This document shows, in pieces, positions 53,264 through 61,759 of a DNA stretch of 64,000 bases. The stretch is from Rhizobium etli_C (GTDB taxonomy: Bacteria; Pseudomonadota; Alphaproteobacteria; Rhizobiales; Rhizobiaceae): assembly GCF_014198605.1 (NCBI RefSeq), contig NZ_JACIHU010000009.1. The stretch is one strand, 5' to 3'. Position 1 is the first letter of the stretch. Each line of letters starts with the position of its first letter. Below the pieces are notes generated by a model, which saw only the letters and a list, made by a program, of their open reading frames with translations, ran no database searches and was not told where the DNA came from. The translations under genes were made by a program, and so were the position numbers.

Positions 53264-54543
53264 TTTTGCACCGCCGAAGCCAATTGGTCCAAAAGGCGAG
53301 GCGACCCTACATGGTCAGTGATGCGTTTGAATGATAGAAGAAGTGCGCGTGTCTGCTTTTCCTCGTTGAACTGGTCTTCGACAATCCGACGTCCCTGAAG
53401 TCCCATTGTTTGGATAAGCGTAGGATTGGTCACCAATTGCTCCATCGCGCTCGATAGAGCTTCTGTGTCGCTTTCTGGTACGAGCAGACCTGACTCCCCG
53501 TGGCTGACCAGTTCCGGGATGCCGCTGTGACGTGTGCTGATGACCGGAAGTCCCATCGCCATGGCTTCCATGATCGACACTGGGATGCCTTCCATGTCTC
53601 CGTCCGCGGCGGTTACGCTGGGGAGCACAAAGATATGTGCCTCGTCCAGCAAGCGTTTGATCTCCTGATGCGGCAGGCCGCCGTGGAAGTGGATTCTGTC
53701 CGGGTGCCCCGAAGCTTCTGCAAAGCTTCGCATATCGTCAAACAGTGGACCGTTGCCGACGATATCGAGGGAAAGATCGAGATCCGGGCGACGGGAAGCA
53801 AGCTGAGAAAAGGCTTGAATGGTAAAGCGATGCCCCTTCTTCTCCGTCATTCGTCCGATCGTGATGAAGCGTGTGCGTTGACCGGCGGGAATGGTCCTCA
53901 GCTTATAATCGAAAGCGTCGCAATCGACCCCCAAGCGTATCGTCGTTATCTTCTCCGGGGGCGCACCCAGATCGATCAGACGCCGGCGCCAGAGGTCGCT
54001 GATGGGAAGAAGCAAATCTGCCTGCTCAAAGAGCTCGCGATAAATGCCCGGGCGGCCATCCGTATATTGGGTGATATCGTAGCCGTGAAAAACGGTCGTC
54101 ATCGGAACTTTTATAAGCCCGAGTTTTTTCAAATGCGCGACAACGCGTCCAGCCGGACCGAAGTGACAATGAATGACATTCGAAGTAGAGCTGTCGGGCT
54201 GCAGACTGGCTGCAATGCGTAATTTCTGTGAGATCGGCAACCTTATCTCGCTGTCGCGCATGGTGGCGAGGCGCCCGAGGGTGCGGAAATCTGCGCGGGC
54301 GAAAAGCCGGCTCCCGCCTCGAATTAGCGCGGCGATGCGGGATAGGCGACGCTTATCCGCCTGCACGTACTGAATTCGATCAGAAAATCCGTACTGTTCC
54401 GGCAGGCTCGATACATTGCTGGCGGGTCGGCGTAACGCGACGACGTCAACATCGACAGCGAGGTTTTTGAGACCCCGCATTTCGTTGTAAACGAACGTCT
54501 GCGTCAACTCGGGAAAGTTGAGAGAAAAATAGGTAACGTTCAA
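53260..54543 (-). CDS. Family 4 glycosyltransferase (WcaL-like)
   Basis: The 427-residue retaining glycosyltransferase of GT-B fold begins with the pattern YFSLNFPELTQTFVYNEM seen in colanic-acid WcaL-type enzymes. The C-terminal domain has TIGRMTEKKGHRFTIQAF and the EX7E region VLPSVTAADGDMEGIPVSIMEAMAMGLPVIS. A TTG at 54543 is favoured because GAGGG sits seven bases upstream; TTG at 54549 is too close to it. The nearby glycosyltransferase genes share the same unusual start codon. Specificity is unknown. Confidence 0.87.
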   Translation of the reverse strand: MNVTYFSLNFPELTQTFVYNEMRGLKNLAVDVDVVALRRPASNVSSLPEQYGFSDRIQYVQADKRRLSRIAALIRGGSRLFARADFRTLGRLATMRDSEIRLPISQKLRIAASLQPDSSTSNVIHCHFGPAGRVVAHLKKLGLIKVPMTTVFHGYDITQYTDGRPGIYRELFEQADLLLPISDLWRRRLIDLGAPPEKITTIRLGVDCDAFDYKLRTIPAGQRTRFITIGRMTEKKGHRFTIQAFSQLASRRPDLDLSLDIVGNGPLFDDMRSFAEASGHPDRIHFHGGLPHQEIKRLLDEAHIFVLPSVTAADGDMEGIPVSIMEAMAMGLPVISTRHSGIPELVSHGESGLLVPESDTEALSSAMEQLVTNPTLIQTMGLQGRRIVEDQFNEEKQTRALLLSFKRITDHVGSPRLLDQLASAVQK

Positions 54544-54642
54544 CGGCAAGCCCTCGTCTGACGGCGAATGGTCTATTTGCGTTTCGGGTTGATATCTCGA
54601 GGCAAGTATCGCCGTGATCTCGGGATACCGCGTCAGCCCGGG

Positions 54643-55578
54643 TTATCCGAGATATTCGATGTCAAGCTCCTTGGGCAGGCCGGCGGTTTCGGCACTCGAA
54701 ATGCCTGTCTTACGGCACCAGCGAATATAAAGGCGCAAAGGCTCGCGAAATAAATCGATGTTCGTGGCTTGCCCAGCCAGCCGTTTGGCAAGCGTAATGG
54801 GAAGGTGAAGAAACGCCCACGAAACGCCCTTGCGGATAAAATATTGGGTTCTCGGCTCCGGCTGTATTTCTGTTCCATACAGGCGGTTGAGGTAAACGGC
54901 AGATCGGCCGTAGCGGGAGAATTGTTCGTTTAATCCGGCCAGCGTCGTGCGGTGTCGATGGAGAACCCTTGCTTCATCACAGTAGCGAAGCTCGAAGTCG
55001 GTGCTCTTCTGCACTCGCCAGCACATGTCGGCATCGCCGCCTGTCTTAAGACGTGAGCGAAACAGACCGGCCTTCTGAAAGGCCTCACGGCGATAGGCGA
55101 CGTTTGCCGTTTGAAAAAATGGGAGATAGGGATTCTTGAGGCTGTGCTCCTGGGACAGCACGTTGGCTTCGGAGCTGAATCTTTCGACCAGTGAGTCGCC
55201 GTGGCTCGCTTGAATTGCACCACCAACGATCCCGATCTCCGGCCTGTCGAAGGCTTCCAGCATCCGGGCAGCCCACTCAGGTTCGGGAACGCAATCCGAG
55301 TCAGTGAACAGGAGAATATTGCCGCTTGCCGCTCGAATTCCGGCGTTGCGAGCGGCGTAGGAACTCTGGATGTTGTTTTCGTCAACGCACTTTACGGTTA
55401 TAGGCAGTTTCTTGGCGTATTCGTTGACGAAGCCTTTGGTGTTGTCTTTGCTGTTATTGTTGACGATTATGTATTCAACTTGATCGGCATCAAGCGTCTG
55501 CTTCGAAAATGCATCCAGGATGATCGATATATCGTTTTCGTTATTGTATGCTGGCACAATAACACTTAATAGAATCAT
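54643..55578 (-). CDS. Family 2 glycosyltransferase
   Basis: The 311-residue GT2 protein has LLSVIVPAYNNENDISIILDAF, YIIVNNNSKDNTKGFV and ASGNILLFTDSDCVPEPEWAARML with DXD-type DSD near residue 92. The C-terminus contains a hydrophobic stretch near SWAFLHLPITL. The ATG at 55578 has AGGGAAAA upstream; an ATG at 55596 overlapping the previous stop is an alternative. Specificity is unknown. Confidence 0.86.
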   Translation of the reverse strand: MILLSVIVPAYNNENDISIILDAFSKQTLDADQVEYIIVNNNSKDNTKGFVNEYAKKLPITVKCVDENNIQSSYAARNAGIRAASGNILLFTDSDCVPEPEWAARMLEAFDRPEIGIVGGAIQASHGDSLVERFSSEANVLSQEHSLKNPYLPFFQTANVAYRREAFQKAGLFRSRLKTGGDADMCWRVQKSTDFELRYCDEARVLHRHRTTLAGLNEQFSRYGRSAVYLNRLYGTEIQPEPRTQYFIRKGVSWAFLHLPITLAKRLAGQATNIDLFREPLRLYIRWCRKTGISSAETAGLPKELDIEYLG

Positions 55579-55595
55579 ATCTATTTTCCCTGCCA

Positions 55596-56108
55596 TCAGA
55601 ATGGTTGCCTGGTTTCCGAAAACTCGGACGTCTGAACCGAACCATCGCGCTCGTCATTGGTCGCCATGCGGCCGTAACGCGAAATGATTTTGATGTCGCT
55701 GCGGATTATCTTGGCCGGGTTGCCGGCGACCAGCGAACGCGGCGGCACGCTCTTGGTTACCACCGAGCCCGAGCCGATGACGCATTCGTCGCCGATTTCG
55801 ATGCCGGGCAGGATGATGCTGCGGGCGCCGATGAAGCAGCGTTTGCCGATCCTCGTGTGCAAATAGAGACCGCGCGTGAGATCGTGGGTCAGGATCGCGG
55901 CTTCGAAGGCGACATAGGTTTCCGCGCCGATATGCAATCCTTTCGGGTTGGTCTTGTCGAACCGCACGCTGAGCGAAAAGCTTGCACTGGGATCGATGTC
56001 CATTCCCCAGAATTTCGTATAGTAGAGCCACTTGGCCCTGACAATTCCGTTCCGCAGCGGCCGAAATACGTTCAGTCCCCACTTCGGCTTCTTTCCTGTC
56101 TGCACCAT
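55596..56108 (-). CDS. Left-handed beta-helix acetyltransferase (WcaF-like)
   Basis: The 170-residue protein has hexapeptide repeats in its C-terminal two-thirds (HIGAETYVAFEAAILTHD, RIGKRCFIGARSIILPGIEIGDECVIGSGSVVTKSV, then VAGNPAKII), the plan of serine- and sugar-acetyltransferases that use acetyl-CoA in the cytoplasm. The ATG at 56108 overlaps the stop of the preceding GT4 gene (TGATG). It probably O-acetylates a sugar of the repeat unit. Together with two membrane acyltransferases it suggests several acyl decorations. Confidence 0.87.
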   Translation of the reverse strand: MVQTGKKPKWGLNVFRPLRNGIVRAKWLYYTKFWGMDIDPSASFSLSVRFDKTNPKGLHIGAETYVAFEAAILTHDLTRGLYLHTRIGKRCFIGARSIILPGIEIGDECVIGSGSVVTKSVPPRSLVAGNPAKIIRSDIKIISRYGRMATNDERDGSVQTSEFSETRQPF

Positions 56109-57259
56109 CAAGTCCGACCCCGGCTGGAAAATTCGTCTAGCACGGAACTGTAATAGTCCTCGAGCATCCCCGTTTGGCGACGTATGTCGAAGCGCTCGGC
56201 CACCAGAAGCGGTGCCCGCGCGCTGAAGGCTGTCCACAGGGCCTGGTCATTGAGCAGCCTTCCAACCGCTTCCGCCATACCCGCGACATCCCGCTCCTCC
56301 ACGAGATAACCAGTTTTCCCCTCCTCGATCGCTTCGCCCACGCCTCCCGAGCGGAATGCGACGACCGGAGTGCCGACGGCCTCGGCCTCGAGATTGGCGA
56401 GGCCGAACGCTTCCGCGTGACCATTGTCAAGGGTCACGCTGCCGTGGAGATAAAGCTCTGCACTGGCCAGCAGGTCCCTTATCTCAGTCTGCGACAGATT
56501 TTCATGGATCGTGACGCTTGGCAAGGAACGACGCGCCAGCGCCTCGATTTCCTCTTTCAGCGGTCCCTGACCCACCATGACGAATTCGACCGGCGTGCCG
56601 GTCGCCGCCACACGCGCCAGCGCGTCGATCATGAAGCGGTGGCCCTTATAGTCGACGAAACGGGCGATGGAAACCACCAGTCCCTTTTTTCGGGGACGAG
56701 GCTCCATTTTGAAGAGATCGAGGTCGATACCGATGTGGTGGCGATAGACGCGGTCGGCACGGAAGCCGAGCGCCAGCAGCCGGTCGCGGATGAAATCGGA
56801 AACGGCGATGTTCCAGCTGTTCCAGCCGGCCATTTCGCTGCGGCCCTTGGCGAAGAAGCGCACCTGATTGAAGCCGCCCGGTTTTTTCGGATCGCCGCGA
56901 TAGGTGGCGTCGAAGCCGTGAAACGTGGTGACGAGCGGCTTGCCGGCGGCCCGCGCTAAGGGACCGATGACATAGCCGTTCTTGCCGAAATGCGCGTGAA
57001 CGAGGTCGGCCTGGCCGATCGCGGGAAAGAGGAAAGGCAGGCCGATCTGGGGAATTTTCAACAGAAGTTCACCGGCCCGCGCGATCGGCGACCGGCGGAT
57101 GTCGTGAACCGGAACAGTGGATTTTTTGGTGTGGGCCGAGGAAATTCGCGTGCCGGCAAGAATTTCAGCCTCGAACGAACGAAACGCTACCGCCTGATTG
57201 AGAACAAATGCCTGGCTGGCAGGCAGAAATTTTTCCACATAAATAACTGCCTTTTTCAT
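56108..57259 (-). CDS. Family 4 glycosyltransferase
   Basis: The 383-residue GT-B protein opens AVIYVEKFLPASQAFVLNQAV and has VHAHFGKNGYVIGPLARA, VSIARFVDYKGHRFMIDALAR and the EX7E-like stretch GHAEAFGLANLEAEAVGTPVVAF. These are typical of retaining glycosyltransferases of exopolysaccharide loci. The ATG at 57259 is clear, and the gene follows the GH10 gene by 31 bases. Specificity is unknown. Confidence 0.88.
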   Translation of the reverse strand: MKKAVIYVEKFLPASQAFVLNQAVAFRSFEAEILAGTRISSAHTKKSTVPVHDIRRSPIARAGELLLKIPQIGLPFLFPAIGQADLVHAHFGKNGYVIGPLARAAGKPLVTTFHGFDATYRGDPKKPGGFNQVRFFAKGRSEMAGWNSWNIAVSDFIRDRLLALGFRADRVYRHHIGIDLDLFKMEPRPRKKGLVVSIARFVDYKGHRFMIDALARVAATGTPVEFVMVGQGPLKEEIEALARRSLPSVTIHENLSQTEIRDLLASAELYLHGSVTLDNGHAEAFGLANLEAEAVGTPVVAFRSGGVGEAIEEGKTGYLVEERDVAGMAEAVGRLLNDQALWTAFSARAPLLVAERFDIRRQTGMLEDYYSSVLDEFSSRGRT

Positions 57260-57290
57260 GAATCTGTCGATGTCTCCGTTGTCTTGCGCA

Positions 57291-58364
57291 TCACATCGCC
57301 TCTATTGCCTGCCTGATGCCATCAGCTGAACTGCGCGGCGCGTTGTTTTCATCGTAAAGATTAATGCGCTTCGTGCAGGCTCCATCGGCATCGGTCCCCG
57401 TTTCATCGGGCTCGCCGTATTTTTCCGACATGCCCCATACGGTGACGCCTTGCAAGTCGCCGCGTTCGGCCGCCACGGTGATCACGTCGCGGAAAATATC
57501 GGCGTAGGCGGCCTGCGTGAAGCCTTGGTCGTGCTTCAGGAAGTGGCAGGACGCATCGAGTTCGGTGATATAGACACCAATACCCATCTCCTTCAGAGCC
57601 GCGCAGAAACGCCCCATTCCCTCCGGATCTAGCCGGTCGAGGCCCGGGCGGAAATGCGCCTGCAGCCCCACCGCGTTGATCGGCGTCTTCCTGGCGACGA
57701 GATCCTCGACGATTTTGAGAATGTGCACGCGCTTTTGTTCGAAGATGGCGGATTTTTTCTCAAGATGCGTTTCGTTGAGAACCAGCGTCGCACCCGGATC
57801 GGCCTCATGCGCCATATCGAAGCTCATGCGAATATAATCGTCGCCGAGAAGGCGTCGGAAAACACAATTCCGAAGGTCGGGCGCATCATATTCCAACGGC
57901 TCGTTCACCACATCCCAGGCATCGATCGACCCCTTATAGCGAGCGACAACCTGTTTTATATGACGGTTCATGACCGTCCGAAGCGCTTGCGCGTCGGTGA
58001 TCTCAGACACCCAATCCGGGACGCGATACCAGATCAGCGTATGGCCATAAACCCTCATGTTGTTTTTTCGCGCGAATGCAACCATCCTGTCGGCGCCGGC
58101 GAAGGAGAAGATGCCGGGACTCTTTTCCGTCGCTTTCCACTTCAATTCGTTGCGCGGCGTTATCGAATTGACGTTCTCGACATAGAGTGCGCAGGCGGCC
58201 GGATCGCCGATATTTTGCAGGTCGATTGCCGATCCGAACCGGAACGATTTGCTGTCGGCAAGCGCGCGCAGCCCGGCTTCCGCCGGCACCCTGGCCAGGA
58301 CCGCGCCCGCCTGGACACAAGACAGCGCGAGCGGAAGCGAAGCGAGGAACCTTCTTCTGTTCAT
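57291..58364 (-). CDS. Exported GH10 family glycoside hydrolase
   Basis: The 357-residue protein starts with a Tat-type signal (MNRRRFLASLPLALS) and carries a complete GH10 barrel. The acid/base is E155 in WDVVNEP and the nucleophile E268 in ITELDAS; NSITPRNELKW and GHTLIWY complete the active site. GH10 enzymes cleave beta-1,4-xylan, but in a rhizobial exopolysaccharide operon the natural substrate is more likely the cluster's own beta-1,4-linked glycan. The ATG at 58364 is chosen for the twin-arginine start. It is the first gene of the 15-gene minus-strand run. Confidence 0.9.
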   Translation of the reverse strand: MNRRRFLASLPLALSCVQAGAVLARVPAEAGLRALADSKSFRFGSAIDLQNIGDPAACALYVENVNSITPRNELKWKATEKSPGIFSFAGADRMVAFARKNNMRVYGHTLIWYRVPDWVSEITDAQALRTVMNRHIKQVVARYKGSIDAWDVVNEPLEYDAPDLRNCVFRRLLGDDYIRMSFDMAHEADPGATLVLNETHLEKKSAIFEQKRVHILKIVEDLVARKTPINAVGLQAHFRPGLDRLDPEGMGRFCAALKEMGIGVYITELDASCHFLKHDQGFTQAAYADIFRDVITVAAERGDLQGVTVWGMSEKYGEPDETGTDADGACTKRINLYDENNAPRSSADGIRQAIEAM

Positions 58365-58568
58365 TCGATCCCTCACTGTGGGCTTTTCTCATATCCGAGA
58401 CGGAACTTTTGGCAACCGGGTCGGTTTGCGGCTGTTCCGTCCCGAGTTGCGTTTGCTTTGGCGGAGAAGTGCAACCTCAAATATACTTTCCCAGGAGCGA
58501 ATACTGTGCGTATCCGCTAGGCTTTTCAGCCTGTGCCAAGATATAGATCTTCCCGGAGGACGCTCGTG

Positions 58569-58943
58569 ATGGAAGATTGGTTCAGCTACGTGATGAGCGT
58601 TTTCCATATGGCATTTCAAAATGCCGTTTTTTTTATGGCGACCCTTCGAAACGCTCTCGCTGTTCTCGATGGCCTGTGGTTCGCAGCCGTCGTTTCCGGG
58701 GTCTTCGGCGTGTTCGTCGTCCTCCTTGCAGCGCTCGTGGTGATGTCCCGGCGGCTGAGTCGATCGGCGGATGCCATTCGCCTGCTGAACGGCGACCTTG
58801 CCCAGGTCACGCAGGATCTGCATGTCGAGCGTGTGTGGCGCCTGGGCGGCGGTGACGGCAGCGAACGACCGAGCGGGGACAGTTTGAAAGAGCTGTACAA
58901 AATTCTGGCCCGGCATCACGACGATGCAAGTCGCATGGCCTGA
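58569..58943 (+). CDS. Hypothetical membrane protein
   Basis: The 124-residue protein has two membrane segments (about residues 5-32 and 37-62, including WFAAVVSGVFGVFVVLLAALVV) and an amphipathic cytoplasmic tail (LNGDLAQVTQDL, LKELYKILARHHDD). The ATG at 58569 follows GGAGG. It diverges from the polysaccharide operon and ends at a repeat element. No family is recognised. Confidence 0.6.
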   Translation: MEDWFSYVMSVFHMAFQNAVFFMATLRNALAVLDGLWFAAVVSGVFGVFVVLLAALVVMSRRLSRSADAIRLLNGDLAQVTQDLHVERVWRLGGGDGSERPSGDSLKELYKILARHHDDASRMA

Positions 58944-58949
58944 TAGGCC

Positions 58950-58999
58950 AATGCATGTCGCCTGGAAGTGTGCAGCGGTTCCGGGACAACGACATGCAT
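58950..58999 (-). repeat. RIME-type repeat, copy 2
   Basis: This 50-base element has inverted ends ATGCATGTCG/CGACATGCAT and matches, in the reverse orientation, the diverged copy at 24608-24655. It begins a few bases after the stop of the preceding gene. Confidence 0.7.
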
Positions 59000-59016
59000 A
59001 AAAACAAAGGGCTAAA

Positions 59017-59050
59017 GCGCGTCGCATGAATCAAATTTGATGCGACGCGC
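59017..59050. repeat. Palindromic element, possible bidirectional terminator
   Basis: GCGCGTCGCAT (59017-59027) pairs exactly with ATGCGACGCGC (59040-59050) across an AT-rich loop. It lies between two convergent genes and next to the RIME-like element, so it is probably part of the same mosaic. It may end both transcripts. Confidence 0.65.
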
Positions 59051-59094
59051 ATTAGTTCATGGCGTGCCGCATCCGCGGCTGTTCATTCCCGATT

Positions 59095-59949
59095 TTATTG
59101 CCTTGATGCCGGCGCCGGTTGCGCGGGGTCGGTCCCAACCATCGGCTCCGGCGATGGAAGCCAGGTTCTGTCGGAAAAGTAGTTTCTCGTTCTCTTTTGG
59201 GGTCCCGAGGCAGCATCCAGCGAGAGCGTAAAATTGTAGCGATCCGGGTTGAGCACTTCGCGGCTGAAGGTGATGCTGGCGCCGAAGCCGTCTTCCTTGA
59301 TGTCGCTCAGATTCTTGATCGCGTTCAGCGCCTCATGAAAGTCGAGCCATTGCGGTTGGCTGAGCATGACCTCGAAAATCCGCAGGATGTTCGGGTCGAG
59401 CTGGCCATATTGGTCAGTCTCGGGATTGACGATCTTCACGCGGATGTTGTTGATCGTGCCGGCGGCGTCGCCGCGAACGATGACGAAGATGGAACTGGGA
59501 AGTTGATCCTGTTCACGTTTGCCGCTGTGTTCGAAAAAGCATTCGAAGGTATTGGCGTTGAAGCTCGCTGCCGCCCATTCGCTGGTTTCAATGCCGGCGT
59601 CGCGCAGGGCCGCGCACATTGCCGCTCCTGAAATGCGCCACGTCCGGAGAAAGGTTGATGCGGTCTGCGCCATAGGCGGTTCGATGGCATGTAAGGGAAG
59701 CCTGACGGAGGCCGGTGGTTCAGGGCGGGGAAGCGCCTTCGGTGGCGGCGGCTTGACCTCATATGAAAAGAGATCGAGGCCGAAATAGCGATCGATCGTC
59801 CTCAAGTGTTTCATGTCGTTGGAAAGAAGCACGGTTCCGATGATGAGCGAAAGGGAAACCGTCAGCAGCAACCAGAAGACCACGGGAATCCGCGGTTTTC
59901 CCACTGGCCGTTTCACATATGCGGGCGACGAATTCTCGGGCAAGCTCAT
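59095..59949 (-). CDS. Hypothetical single-helix membrane protein (possibly DUF6030)
   Basis: The 284-residue protein has a short cytoplasmic N-terminus, one membrane helix (VVFWLLLTVSLSLIIGTVLL), a proline-rich linker (PPPPKALPRPEPP) and a periplasmic domain of about 190 residues with a few cysteines (AAMCAALRDAG, TFECFFEHSG). I think it belongs to a Rhizobium-typical unknown family (possibly DUF6030), but this is from memory. The ATG at 59949 has GGAGAAG upstream and overlaps the stop of a 62-residue upstream gene. Confidence 0.68.
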   Translation of the reverse strand: MSLPENSSPAYVKRPVGKPRIPVVFWLLLTVSLSLIIGTVLLSNDMKHLRTIDRYFGLDLFSYEVKPPPPKALPRPEPPASVRLPLHAIEPPMAQTASTFLRTWRISGAAMCAALRDAGIETSEWAAASFNANTFECFFEHSGKREQDQLPSSIFVIVRGDAAGTINNIRVKIVNPETDQYGQLDPNILRIFEVMLSQPQWLDFHEALNAIKNLSDIKEDGFGASITFSREVLNPDRYNFTLSLDAASGPQKRTRNYFSDRTWLPSPEPMVGTDPAQPAPASRQ

Positions 59950-60134
59950 CTTCTCCGATACGCGAGAAGGGTTTCGATCGGGCAGTCTTGATCCAGCAGT
60001 ATACATCCATCCGTTAAATATCTTTGGCTTGCTATTCGGCATTCTGCCGCGTCGGGCGTGTCATCGGCAAGAAGCGCGCGCTTCAGATCTGCCGGAAGCG
60101 GCTTGAGTTTCCCGATCTTGATACTCAAATGCAC
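59946..60134 (-). CDS. Small hypothetical protein coupled to the next gene
   Basis: The 62-residue product (LSIKIGKLKPLPADLKRALL, then RYLTDGCILLDQDCPIETLLAYRRR-like tail) has even composition and a stop overlapping the next gene's ATG (ATGA), which supports a real coupled gene. It starts with GTG at 60134; the ribosome site is weak and a stop lies three codons upstream. No family is recognised. Confidence 0.5.
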   Translation of the reverse strand: MHLSIKIGKLKPLPADLKRALLADDTPDAAECRIASQRYLTDGCILLDQDCPIETLLAYRRR

Positions 60135-60461
60135 CGGCCGCTATCGCCGCGGCGAAGATCGCGGATGATCCGCGGCCGTGACAAGCAAAAACGGTCACTG
60201 CGGTCTCCTATGCTTCTCGGCCTCTTCCGTCTTTCTTGCTGGTGTTGATGAGATTTTAGAGTGACCGGATCCGGTCCAATCTCAGTGCGTGCAACCATCT
60301 GTCGATGCTGCATCTTTGTTTCATCTTTCGCGCAGAGGTTAAGATTTTTATTTAAAAACTGAAGGTTATATTCTTGATCGACATCCCGTTTTGCCGGGCT
60401 TTACCCAATTTTCGACGTATTCCTCTATAGGGTCTGCGCGAACTTGAAGAAAGGAGAGGAT
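60135..60461. other. Divergent intergenic stretch before the methyltransferase gene
   Basis: About 330 bases with an AT-rich part near 60340-60375 that probably carries the promoter of the methyltransferase gene. I see no supported gene. Confidence 0.4.
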
Positions 60462-61094
60462 ATGTCAGTCGAGCTGGATGCGACCACCTATATCCACGCC
60501 AAACCGACAACCGCGCATTCCTACATCCTGCCGGCTGTGCTTGGGGTGCTGGAGGGCCATTTTGACGGCTCAGCGAAGGCCGATGTCTTCGATCTGGGAT
60601 GTGGCACGGGCGGGGCGGCCGCAGCTCTTGCGAAGGAGGGATATTGCGTCGTCGGCGTCGATCCTTCAAGCGATGGCATCGCCAAGGCTAATGTCAATTA
60701 CCCCGGGCTGCCGCTGAGTGTCGGTTCGGCCTATTACGAGCTTTCCGGGGAATACGGCACCTTCGACGCTGTGATCAGCCTGGAGGTGGTCGAGCATGTC
60801 TATGATCCCAAGGCATTCACCTCGACGATGTATGATCTGGTCAAGCCTGGCGGCATCGCCGTCGTATCGACGCCCTATCACGGCTATCTGAAGAATGTCG
60901 CCCTGGCGGCGCTTGGGAAAATGGATGATCACTTCATGCCGCTGAAGGATCATGGACATATCAAGTTCTGGTCGAGAAACACCCTGAGCACGCTGCTGCT
61001 CGATGCCGGTTTCCGCAGTATTCGTTTCGAATATGTCGGAAGGATAGCTGCTCTTGCCAAGTCGATGATCGCCGTGGCTGAAAAGCCTCTTTAG
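60462..61094 (+). CDS. Class I SAM-dependent methyltransferase
   Basis: The 210-residue protein has the Rossmann methyltransferase motifs: FDLGCGTGGAAAAL (motif I, residues about 42-55), VVGVDPSS (motif II), ISLEVVEHVYDP (motif IV) and LVKPGGIAVVSTPYH. This is a UbiG/COQ3-like methyltransferase that could act on a small molecule or sugar. The ATG at 60462 follows AAAGGAGAGG. It lies near the polysaccharide cluster, so O-methylation of a sugar is possible but unproven. Confidence 0.85.
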   Translation: MSVELDATTYIHAKPTTAHSYILPAVLGVLEGHFDGSAKADVFDLGCGTGGAAAALAKEGYCVVGVDPSSDGIAKANVNYPGLPLSVGSAYYELSGEYGTFDAVISLEVVEHVYDPKAFTSTMYDLVKPGGIAVVSTPYHGYLKNVALAALGKMDDHFMPLKDHGHIKFWSRNTLSTLLLDAGFRSIRFEYVGRIAALAKSMIAVAEKPL

Positions 61095-61324
61095 GGAGAC
61101 AGGGCTGCGGGGCCGATTTCGACAATCCGTCCCCGCTCTGACTTTCTCGATAAGGAACTCCTTATATATATGTGTCATGGCACGCGCCTGCGGTAATCCA
61201 CAGGTTGTTTACACTGGGCACGGCGCTGAAAAAAATCCTTACAAAATATTTACTTTTAGTTGCATTTTTGCTCAAATTCTCCATTATACAGCGGGCGTGC
61301 TGATAAAGCGGGAGACTTATTCAC

Positions 61325-61750
61325 ATGAAGGCCAAATCGCCGAATTCCATCGACGTCTATGTTGGCAACCGCGTGAGAGTTCGGCGAAAGACGCTCGGGA
61401 TGACCCAGCATGGTTTGGCTGAACTTCTGGGCATTACCTTTCAACAGATTCAGAAATACGAAAAAGGGACGAATCGCATCGGCGCCAGTCGTCTTCAGCG
61501 CATTTCCGAGATTCTTCGCGTGCCTGTCGGCTTTTTCTTCGAGAACGGCGGTTCCGGACCGATCGAAGGTGAGACGAGCGAGTTGAACAAATTCCTGTCG
61601 TCGAAGGAAGGACTGGCGCTTAACAAGGCGTTTATCGCCATTGAGGATCCCAATATCAGGCAAAAACTGGTGGCGCTGGCCAGAAGCCTGGCGGTTTCGG
61701 GCTTGCCCGACATCGACAGCGAGCTGCAGGATCCGGTCGTGCACAACTGA
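61325..61750 (+). CDS. XRE family regulator (PraR-like)
   Basis: The 141-residue protein has a Cro/CI-type helix-turn-helix at residues about 12-67 (VGNRVRVRRKTLGMTQHGLA, LGITFQQIQKYEKGTNRIGASRL) and an acidic-to-basic C-terminal extension. It is the Rhizobiales-type architecture of PraR, which in R. leguminosarum represses attachment and Rap genes. Whether this is PraR itself or a paralog cannot be decided by sight. The next gene starts 9 bases after it, so they form an operon. Confidence 0.88.
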   Translation: MKAKSPNSIDVYVGNRVRVRRKTLGMTQHGLAELLGITFQQIQKYEKGTNRIGASRLQRISEILRVPVGFFFENGGSGPIEGETSELNKFLSSKEGLALNKAFIAIEDPNIRQKLVALARSLAVSGLPDIDSELQDPVVHN

Positions 61751-61759
61751 GGATGGATC

